A stretch of DNA of 64,000 nucleotides from Pradoshia eiseniae (GTDB taxonomy: Bacteria > Bacillota > Bacilli > Bacillales > Pradoshiaceae): positions 62,001 to 126,000 of the forward strand of contig NZ_PKOZ01000001.1 in NCBI RefSeq assembly GCF_002946355.1, written 5' to 3'. A model generated the notes under the pieces. The model saw nothing but the letters and a program-made list of their open reading frames with translations. It did not search any database and had not been told where the DNA came from. Position 1 is the stretch's first letter; every line of letters begins with the position of its first letter. Positions 57,815-64,000 of this stretch are shown here, one piece after another. The position numbers and the translations under genes are program-made.

Positions 57815-60040
57815 TTGTATAAGAAAGAGTCCTTGTATGGACGTTTTTCACGAAAGGTAATTAATCAGTCAAAAACAATTCTCGTTTTATGGGTATTCTT
57901 TTTTTTGGCGAGTTTATTGCTCGCTCCTGCCTTTTTCAGCCGATTAACACCGCCGCAGTTAAGTGTGAAAGGGTCTCCATCATTCATGGCTGAGAGTCTA
58001 TGGGAGAAGGAATTCTCCGGCCAGATTGAGGAGCAGGCGATGATTGTATTTCACTCCGACCGCTATCGGGCAGATGCCATTGAATATAAGCAAGCGGTTG
58101 AGGGGGTGCTTGAAGAGGTCGAAAGGATTGACGGAATATATAAGGTTATCTCTCCCTATGAGGATGGGCTTACAGTTACTGGGGCTCCTTATTCAGCGGA
58201 TGGGCATACAAGTTTTGCCCTTCTCTTAATGGAGGATGAAGGTAAAGAGGCAATAAGAATTGATGGGGAAATCAGGGGGATTATTGAAGGGAATAAGCCT
58301 ATAGAGATGTATTTGACAGGCAGGACAGCGACTATTAATGATTTAACTGCGATGGTCAGAAAGGATTTAACGGTGGCGGAGAGAACAGCATTGCCGGTCG
58401 TCATGGTCATCTTGCTGTTCGTCTTTGGCTCTGCTGTCGCGGCAGTTATCCCTATCTTGCTTGGGCTTGCCGGCGTTTTTATCACCTTTGGTTTATTGGC
58501 CATCCTTGGGTTTGAAAACATTGATATCTTTGTACCGAGCGTTGTCAGCATGATAGGACTGGGGCTGGGAATCGATTACTCCTTATTTATACTGATGAGA
58601 TACAAGGAGGAATGCGAAAAGGCTGATCGGACCGAGGCGTTAGTTAAGGCGATGACCACGAGCGGGAAATCTGTCATAATGTCTGGACTTACAGTGATGG
58701 CCTCCTTGGTCGGCTTGCTTGTAATCAAGGCAAGTCTTTTCGTGAATATTGCCCTCGGGACATTTATAAGCATTGGTGTGCTGCTTTCGCTATCGGTGAC
58801 CTTCCTGCCGGCTCTTTTGCATGTGCTCGGAGACCGGATTGATTATCTATCCTTCCGGAAAAAGGCTAGCGGTAACCATCAGCCTAAGGAAAAGCTATAC
58901 AGATGGACGAAGCATATTTTGGACAGGCCAGGCTTTTTTTTATGGTGTTGCTTGCTGCTGCTAATTCTCATGATATTTCCTGCGTTTAGTCTGCAGCTAA
59001 AGACAGATATCAGTGATAAAGCGTTAGAAGGGTATTCGTCGGGAAAGGCCAATGACTTGCTTGCAAGACATATTTCTCCAGGTATATATGCTCCGGTTTA
59101 TTTGATTTACAAGTCAGATGATGGTTCATTAACGGATAAAGATTTGCAAAGAATGGCTCAAATCACTGATGATTTGAGAGAAGATGCAAGTGTAGCAAAT
59201 GTCGTCTCTGTCACGGATGTTCTTTCCGATTTACTGGGAGATTTGAGTGTGGACGGGCTAGAGGAACTTGCTGCAATTGACGACACTCAAATGGGATTAT
59301 CGATGCTAGTGAACAAGGAATTGAGCATGGCTCCAATCATGATTTTGTTAAAGGATGCTCCTGATGAGATGCGATCCATTCAGTTTATAGAAGCACTGCG
59401 GAATCGATATGGCGATGAAATGGTATGGAACAAAGTGTATATTGGCGGAATGGCCGCCATGATAGCTGACCTTCATCAAGAAACCATTGATAAAACTCCT
59501 GTTGCTGCAAGTGTCATCCTAGTTATTTCCTTTATCTTGCTCATGCTCACATTTAAGAGTGTGTTTATACCGCTCAAGGCAATTGTTTTAAATCTATTGT
59601 GCATCCTTGCCTCTATTGGGACAGCGGTTCTTATCTTTCAATACGGCTGGGGTGAGCATTTGTTTTCGTTTGAATCTACCGGATATGTACAGTCCTATTT
59701 GCCTGTCCTGTCATTTGCCATTTTGTTTGGATTATCAATGGATTATGAGGTATTCCTTGTGAGCAGGATACGGGAAGAGAGGGAGAAGGGCATGCAGGAT
59801 GAGGAGGCGATCGCGAGAGGGATTGAATACACTGGGCCATTCATCACACAAGCGGCGCTTATTATGATGGTTGTGTTTATTGCCTTCTTGTTTACTCATA
59901 TGCTTGAAGTTAAGCAGCTTGGCTTTATGCTATCTGTTGCTGTTCTTCTAGATGCGACAGTCATAAGACTTATACTCGTGCCTATCATGCTGAGATTAAT
60001 GGGGAAATGGAATTGGTGGATTCCGAAGAAATCTGCTTAA
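57815..60040 (+). CDS. MMPL/RND-family membrane transporter
   Basis: Protein of 741 residues with about 12 membrane helices in two MMPL halves. Each half has an extracytoplasmic domain after its first helix, then five helices with the GLGLGIDYSLFILMRYKEE motif (near 250) and LSMDYEVFLVSRIREERE (near 640), the typical paired MMPL signatures. Such proteins move lipids, drugs or envelope precursors; the cargo is unknown. The start is TTG at 57815 after GAGGTGG. Confidence 0.88.
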   Translation: MYKKESLYGRFSRKVINQSKTILVLWVFFFLASLLLAPAFFSRLTPPQLSVKGSPSFMAESLWEKEFSGQIEEQAMIVFHSDRYRADAIEYKQAVEGVLEEVERIDGIYKVISPYEDGLTVTGAPYSADGHTSFALLLMEDEGKEAIRIDGEIRGIIEGNKPIEMYLTGRTATINDLTAMVRKDLTVAERTALPVVMVILLFVFGSAVAAVIPILLGLAGVFITFGLLAILGFENIDIFVPSVVSMIGLGLGIDYSLFILMRYKEECEKADRTEALVKAMTTSGKSVIMSGLTVMASLVGLLVIKASLFVNIALGTFISIGVLLSLSVTFLPALLHVLGDRIDYLSFRKKASGNHQPKEKLYRWTKHILDRPGFFLWCCLLLLILMIFPAFSLQLKTDISDKALEGYSSGKANDLLARHISPGIYAPVYLIYKSDDGSLTDKDLQRMAQITDDLREDASVANVVSVTDVLSDLLGDLSVDGLEELAAIDDTQMGLSMLVNKELSMAPIMILLKDAPDEMRSIQFIEALRNRYGDEMVWNKVYIGGMAAMIADLHQETIDKTPVAASVILVISFILLMLTFKSVFIPLKAIVLNLLCILASIGTAVLIFQYGWGEHLFSFESTGYVQSYLPVLSFAILFGLSMDYEVFLVSRIREEREKGMQDEEAIARGIEYTGPFITQAALIMMVVFIAFLFTHMLEVKQLGFMLSVAVLLDATVIRLILVPIMLRLMGKWNWWIPKKSA

Positions 60041-60098
60041 CAGGCAGAGCTAAAATTTTTCTTTCCATCTGGGGAAAGGAATAGTACACTGTAAGAAG

Positions 60099-60135
60099 AA
60101 AAACACCCGTGACCTTATTGGGTGTTTTTTGTTTT
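60099..60135 (+). terminator. Intrinsic terminator after the MMPL gene
   Basis: AACACCC pairs with GGGTGTT, followed by TTTTGTTTT. Confidence 0.85.
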
Positions 60136-60310
60136 CCGTTTTTATGTGTATTCATGATAAAAATATAGTATATTTAACTTTCAGCAGAATATGAAATTTC
60201 CCTATGTCTAGGACGGAATTACATAGGAGACTGTCACTTAGGACAGCCCGTTGCCAATGTGTGATTAATGAAAGCCAGTTATGTCATAATAAGAAATTTA
60301 GGTGGATAAA

Positions 60311-61087
60311 GTGAAAGAAAAACTGTATCAATCATTGATTGAATTGACAAACGGCAGATGGTCTTCTTCTTTGTTAAGAAGATTTGCCTTATCACCTGCC
60401 AGCAAGAGGATTGTGCCTTCTTTTGCGAAACAGTATAAAATAAACGTAGAAGAAATGGACAAGCCGCTTGAGGCATATGAAAGCCTCCATGATTTCTTCA
60501 CGAGAAATCTTAAGAGCGGGGCACGGCGGTTTGACGGAGAAATAGACATGATAGCAAGTCCTGTAGATGCAGTACTAGAGGATATGGGCTCCATTCAAGA
60601 AGATGCGACTTTTCAGGTGAAAGGGAAAGTCTATTCAATTGAAGAGATGCTCGGCGGTAAAAAAGAAGCCGAAAGATACCTTGGCGGTCAATATATGGTA
60701 CTTTACTTAAGCCCGAGTCATTATCATCGTATCCATTCCCCGGTGGACGGGACAGTCATCCGCAAGCAGACACTCGGAAGCAAATCTTATCCGGTTAACC
60801 GATGGGGGATGACATTGGGTAAATCTCCGCTTTCAAAGAATTACCGGGAGATCACAGAGATTGAATATGAGGGCGGAAGGCTCGCATTGATAAAAGTCGG
60901 TGCCATGTTCGTTAACACGATAGAAAGGACTCACACAGGGGATACTCTACATAAAGGAGAAGAAATCGGCTATTTCTCCTTTGGCTCCACCGTTGTGCTC
61001 TTGTTTGAGAAGGGGCGGTTTGCGGCTGCTCAAGTTAAGACTCCCGTACCTGTTTGGGCAGGAGAAATATTAGGAACCTATCGGTAA
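60311..61087 (+). CDS. psd: Phosphatidylserine decarboxylase proenzyme
   Basis: Makes phosphatidylethanolamine from phosphatidylserine. It has 258 residues with the GTG at 60311, placed five bases after AGGTGG; the GTG at 60302 is inside that site. Motifs are SPVDAVLED, YLSPSHYHRIHSPVDG and the self-cleavage site FSFGSTVVL near residue 225, where the Gly-Ser bond breaks to form the pyruvoyl group. Phosphatidylserine synthase is not beside it. The 250-base gap upstream holds only the MMPL terminator and a CTGTC...GACAG hairpin near 60226. Confidence 0.94.
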   Translation: MKEKLYQSLIELTNGRWSSSLLRRFALSPASKRIVPSFAKQYKINVEEMDKPLEAYESLHDFFTRNLKSGARRFDGEIDMIASPVDAVLEDMGSIQEDATFQVKGKVYSIEEMLGGKKEAERYLGGQYMVLYLSPSHYHRIHSPVDGTVIRKQTLGSKSYPVNRWGMTLGKSPLSKNYREITEIEYEGGRLALIKVGAMFVNTIERTHTGDTLHKGEEIGYFSFGSTVVLLFEKGRFAAAQVKTPVPVWAGEILGTYR

Positions 61088-61133
61088 GAGCCAATAAAAG
61101 GGCTTCTATTATAAATAGCAGAAGCTAGGAAGC

Positions 61134-61160
61134 AAAAAGCCCTGTCAACCAGGGCTTTTT
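61134..61160. terminator. Bidirectional terminator between psd and sda
   Basis: AAAAAGCCCTG pairs with CAGGGCTTTTT around a five-base loop. A second hairpin, GCTTCT...AGAAGC, lies just before (about 61102-61125). Confidence 0.85.
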
Positions 61161-61172
61161 CATGGAATCTCT

Positions 61173-61301
61173 CTATAGCCTCGTTCGTAGGGAGCGCCGG
61201 TCAATTTCTCGTTCGATAAGGCGGATGAAATCTTTGCTAAGGCCTAGGTCTCTTGCTTTGTAATAGGATTCGATTAAAAGGGCATCAGAAAGTTTTTGCA
61301 T
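61173..61301 (-). CDS. sda: Sporulation checkpoint antikinase Sda
   Basis: Forty-two-residue two-helix protein ([37 protein letters not shown]) closely matching Sda, which binds KinA and blocks entry to sporulation when replication is disturbed. AATCGGAGGTG lies upstream of the ATG at 61301. Four DnaA boxes lie upstream in the divergent gap, consistent with the DnaA-dependent transcription described for B. subtilis sda. Confidence 0.92.
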   Translation of the reverse strand: MQKLSDALLIESYYKARDLGLSKDFIRLIEREIDRRSLRTRL

Positions 61302-61414
61302 TATGCGCACCTCCGATTTAATGTTCTAACAGGGGTCCCGCTTTCATATAATGGTATGTTTGAATGAATGTACCCTTAATTTAACAAATTAAAAGCGGCA
61401 GAACAACCGTTCTC

Positions 61415-61535
61415 TTATCCACAAGTTAAAGTGTATAACTTGTGGGTAAAATGTGAGTATTCATATAATTTTTCTATAAAGTCCATGAATGCCACGTCTG
61501 AACAAGTGTGCACGCTGTGAATAAACTTATCCACA
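61415..61535. promoter_or_regulatory. DnaA-box cluster in the sda-yqeG intergenic region
   Basis: Four sites of the TTATNCACA type occur within 121 bases: TTATCCACA at 61415-61423, TTACCCACA (reverse, one mismatch) at 61441-61449, TTATTCACA (reverse) at 61516-61524 and TTATCCACA at 61527-61535. The gap (61302-61677) holds no other ORF. It is not an origin by gene context (no dnaA or dnaN); it should be a DnaA regulatory cluster for sda and perhaps yqeG. Confidence 0.9.
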
Positions 61536-61611
61536 TGTCAGAGAAAAGCTGAGGGGTGTCGAAACATTTTCTCTTTCGACAATATATTTGACATGAAAAG
61601 TCAAGAAGCTT

Positions 61612-61640
61612 ATGACAGAACCGGGTTTATCCGTTATGAT
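61612..61640 (+). promoter_or_regulatory. SigA promoter of yqeG
   Basis: ATGACA (61612-61617), 17 bases, TATGAT (61635-61640). It lies about 75 bases downstream of the last DnaA box. Confidence 0.7.
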
Positions 61641-61677
61641 GAATAACAGTGATTAATGAATGATAGAGGTGTTTATT

Positions 61678-62193
61678 GTGTTGAAAGCATTTTTGCCTGC
61701 TCAGCATGTGAAGAGCATTTATGAAATTAAACCTAGTGATTTGAAGGAAAAGGGCATTAAAGGGATTATAACAGATCTAGATAATACGCTGGTGGAATGG
61801 GATAGACCGCTTGCGACCCCTGAACTGATTACCTGGTTTGAAGAAATGAAGCGCCATGAAATTAAAGTGACCATTGTTTCAAATAATAAAGAGATGCGAG
61901 TAAAATCCTTTGCCGACCCGCTTAATATTCCGTTCATCTTTCGTGCGAGAAAGCCGATGACAAAGGCATTTAAGCATGCGGTGGAGCTTATGGGCATTCA
62001 AAAGGAGGAAGCAGTGGTTATCGGTGACCAGCTATTAACGGACGTCTTTGGAGGCAACAGAAGCGGATTCCATACAATCTTGGTTGTGCCGGTTGCTCAG
62101 ACAGATGGCTGGGCAACGAAACTGAACCGGAAAGTTGAACGCCGAATCCTGGCATGGTTCCGGAGAAATGGAAAACTAACATGGGAGGACTAG
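61678..62193 (+). CDS. yqeG: HAD-family phosphatase YqeG
   Basis: HAD IIIA phosphatase of 171 residues. Motif I is ITDLDNTLVEWD with the nucleophilic Asp (near 33-44), motif II is TIVSNN, the lysine is in ARKPMTKAF, and motif III is VIGDQLLTDVFGG. The substrate in bacteria is unknown; the eukaryotic relative is a mitochondrial phosphatidylglycerophosphate phosphatase. The GTG at 61678 is chosen, six bases after AGAGGTG; TTG 61681 is equally possible and ATG 61660 precedes the site. It is operonic with yqeH. Confidence 0.92.
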   Translation: MLKAFLPAQHVKSIYEIKPSDLKEKGIKGIITDLDNTLVEWDRPLATPELITWFEEMKRHEIKVTIVSNNKEMRVKSFADPLNIPFIFRARKPMTKAFKHAVELMGIQKEEAVVIGDQLLTDVFGGNRSGFHTILVVPVAQTDGWATKLNRKVERRILAWFRRNGKLTWED

Positions 62194-62195
62194 AA

Positions 62196-63302
62196 TTGAC
62201 AAATGAAGAAATCAGCTGTATTGGCTGCGGAGTGACCATACAGTCAGAAGATAAGAATAAAATCGGATACGCACCGGCCTCATCCTTGGAGAAAGATCAG
62301 GTGATCTGCCAGCGCTGTTTCCGTTTGAAGCATTATAATGAGGTGCAGGATGTTTCTTTAACGGATGATGATTTCCTGAAAATCCTAAATGGAATCGGGC
62401 AGAAGGATGCCTTAATCGTTAAGCTCGTTGATATATTTGATTTTAACGGAAGCTGGCTTCCGGGTCTGCAGCGTTTTGTCGGGAAGAATCCTGTTGTCTT
62501 AATTGGGAACAAGAGTGACTTGCTTCCTAAATCAGTCAAACACAAAAAATTGATTGATTGGATGAAGGGGATGGCAAAGGAGCTAGGATTGCAGCCGGTT
62601 GACGTCATGCTTGTGAGCGGTGCGAAGGGACAAGGTATCGAGGATGCGATGAAGCGCATTGACGAACTCCGCGAGGGCCGAGACGTGTATGTCGTTGGCT
62701 GCACAAATGTGGGCAAATCAACGTTCATCAACCGTATCATTAAGCAGGGCAGCGGGGTAGAGAACGTTATTACAACTTCTCATTTCCCAGGAACGACGCT
62801 AGATATCATTGAAATCCCGCTTGATGATGAGAGAGCCTTGGTTGACACGCCGGGAATCATTAACCACCATCAAATGGCCCACTTTGTCGGGAAGCAAGAT
62901 TTGAAAACCATCACGCCGAAAAAAGAGATCAAGCCAAGAGTGTTCCAGCTTAACGCCGGTCAGACCCTCTTCTTTGGAGGCTTGGCTCGTTTTGATTTTG
63001 TTCAGGGTGAGCGAAATTCATTTACATGTTATTTATCGAATGAACTTGATATTCATCGCACGAAGCTTGAAAAAGCGGACGAATTATATAAAAAGCATGC
63101 CGGTGAGCTGCTTGTGCCTCCAGGACCAAAAGACATAGAAGATTTTCCGCCGCTTGTTGGCCAGGAGTTTTCTATTAAAGAGGGAAAAACAGATATCGTA
63201 TTTTCCGGACTTGGCTGGGTAACAGTCAACCAGCCGGGGGCTATTGTGAAAGCCTATGTGCCTAAGGGAGTACAGGTGAGCATTCGTAAATCATTAATCT
63301 AA
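62196..63302 (+). CDS. yqeH: Circularly permuted ribosome biogenesis GTPase YqeH
   Basis: Needed for 30S assembly. It has 368 residues: N-terminal zinc finger (CIGCGV and CQRC, about 6-38) and a permuted G domain in which G4 NKSD (near 103) and G5 SGAKG come before G1 GCTNVGKST (near 168) and G3 DTPG (near 215). A C-terminal RNA-binding domain follows. The start is TTG at 62196, seven bases after GGGAGG and directly after yqeG; an upstream ATG at 62154 lies within yqeG. Confidence 0.95.
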   Translation: MTNEEISCIGCGVTIQSEDKNKIGYAPASSLEKDQVICQRCFRLKHYNEVQDVSLTDDDFLKILNGIGQKDALIVKLVDIFDFNGSWLPGLQRFVGKNPVVLIGNKSDLLPKSVKHKKLIDWMKGMAKELGLQPVDVMLVSGAKGQGIEDAMKRIDELREGRDVYVVGCTNVGKSTFINRIIKQGSGVENVITTSHFPGTTLDIIEIPLDDERALVDTPGIINHHQMAHFVGKQDLKTITPKKEIKPRVFQLNAGQTLFFGGLARFDFVQGERNSFTCYLSNELDIHRTKLEKADELYKKHAGELLVPPGPKDIEDFPPLVGQEFSIKEGKTDIVFSGLGWVTVNQPGAIVKAYVPKGVQVSIRKSLI

Positions 63303-63315
63303 GGGGAAGATTCAC

Positions 63316-64000
63316 ATGAAGAAGCTGTATGGGGTGCTGGGGAATCCAATTGAACATTCACTGTCCCCGTTGATTCATAATGATGCATTCAAGCGAAACG
63401 GAATAGAAGGGGACTATTTGCCGTTTCTTGTTGAAGAGGACGCCCTTGAAAAGGCGGTCAATGGGTTAAAGGCTATTGGGGCAGGCGGCTTCAATATTAC
63501 GGTTCCGTTCAAGGAGAGCGTCATTCCGTATATGGATGCGCTTGATCCATTTGCCAAAGAAGTGGGGGCTGTCAATACGGCTGTGATCAAGGATGGCGTT
63601 ATTACCGGCTATAATACGGATGGGCCTGGCTTTGTCAAAAGTCTAGCCCCCCTTATTGATTATCAATTCAGCGGCAAAAAAGTCCTCGTCATTGGAGGCG
63701 GAGGAGCGGCCAGAGGAATTTATTGTGCTATGGCAAAAACGGAGGCTGGAAGAGTTGATATCGCGAACCGGACTCTTTCTGCTGCACACAAAATTGTATC
63801 TGACTGCCATAATGGCAAGCCGTCTGATGTGTTAAGCTTGGCTGATGCGGAAAAGTCGCTGTCCAAATATGACATCATTATTCAAACGACCTCGGTCGGT
63901 CTTTCTTCGTTAGATGAATCCCCCATCTCCTTATTGGGCATAAAAGAAAAGACAGTCGTCTGTGATATTATCTATAATCCGCTCAAAACAAAGTTCTTGC
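63316..64000 (+). CDS. aroE: Shikimate dehydrogenase, 5' part (cut by window end)
   Basis: Reduces 3-dehydroshikimate to shikimate with NADPH. At least 228 residues are present and the frame is open at the edge. Substrate-site motifs are GNPIEHSLSPLIHN, FNITVPFKE (catalytic Lys) and YNTDGPGF (catalytic Asp); the NADP loop is IGGGGAARGI (near 123). It follows yqeH by 13 bases, as in Bacillus. GGGGAAG precedes the ATG. No internal stop seen; the missing end is only due to the window. Confidence 0.95.
   Translation, partial: MKKLYGVLGNPIEHSLSPLIHNDAFKRNGIEGDYLPFLVEEDALEKAVNGLKAIGAGGFNITVPFKESVIPYMDALDPFAKEVGAVNTAVIKDGVITGYNTDGPGFVKSLAPLIDYQFSGKKVLVIGGGGAARGIYCAMAKTEAGRVDIANRTLSAAHKIVSDCHNGKPSDVLSLADAEKSLSKYDIIIQTTSVGLSSLDESPISLLGIKEKTVVCDIIYNPLKTKFL

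Noticed and set aside
61415-61535. Chromosomal replication origin suggested by DnaA boxes
   Set aside because: No dnaA, dnaN or AT-rich unwinding element beside it; gene order is that of the sda-yqeG region, so a regulatory cluster is the better explanation.

Overview
The window is an ordinary, gene-dense stretch of the chromosome of a spore-forming, low-GC Gram-positive bacterium of the Bacillaceae. The evidence is gene content and order (obg-pheB-pheA, ruvA-ruvB-queA-tgt-yajC, spoVB, secDF, recJ-apt-relA-dtd, hisS-aspS, cymR-iscS-mnmA, recD2, alaS-ireB-ruvX-yrzB, mltG, greA, sigK, sda, yqeG-yqeH-aroE). From memory this follows the spo0B-to-aroD arc of the Bacillus subtilis map with local deletions and rearrangements. 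Strong AGGAGG-type ribosome sites, many TTG and GTG starts, two T-box leaders and sporulation genes (spo0B end, safA, bofC, spoVB, pbpI-like, sigK, sda) agree. The species is not identified.

Layout. 1-6.6 kb: spo0B tail, obg, pheB/pheA, divergent niaR, then a spore-coat block (safA, CotS-type kinase, bofC). 6.7-11.2 kb: Holliday-junction helicase, queuosine genes and yajC. 11.2-17.3 kb: membrane proteins, spoVB, comN-like gene, secDF, lapA-like gene. 17.3-23.1 kb: recJ, apt, relA, dtd. 23.2-29.9 kb: SH3b amidase, small HTH protein, T-box-controlled hisS-aspS, 6S RNA, tcdA. 30-36.7 kb: azoreductase, rarA, VOC protein, cymR-iscS-mnmA, SGNH hydrolase. 36.9-41.6 kb: TPR protein, recD2, two tiny genes, AI-2E family permease. 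41.6-51.7 kb: T-box alaS, ireB, ruvX, yrzB, mltG, trmR-trhP1-trhP2, udk, greA. 51.8-55.7 kb: PBP, yrrS, yrzA, mtnN, yrhC. 55.8-56.8 kb: a cluster of very small ORFs between terminators and a YjcZ-type peptide. 57-64 kb: uninterrupted sigK, MMPL protein, psd, sda with a DnaA-box cluster, yqeG, yqeH and the start of aroE.

Functional themes. (1) tRNA biology is heavily represented: queA/tgt (queuosine), tcdA (ct6A), iscS/mnmA (s2U34), trhP1/trhP2/trmR (ho5U/mo5U34), dtd (D-aminoacyl-tRNA clearance), hisS, aspS and alaS. (2) Sporulation genes span initiation (spo0B, sda), mother-cell transcription (sigK), engulfment-stage signalling (bofC) and coat/cortex (safA, spoVB). (3) Repair and replication: ruvAB, recJ, rarA, recD2, ruvX. 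(4) Stringent and sulfur control: relA, cymR.

I found no mobile element, CRISPR array, prophage, rRNA or tRNA gene. The least-explained parts are the tiny-ORF cluster at 55.8-56.5 kb, two probably structured spacers (33.46-33.56 kb before iscS; 45.53-45.64 kb before yrzB) and a GAAA-capped hairpin before greA.
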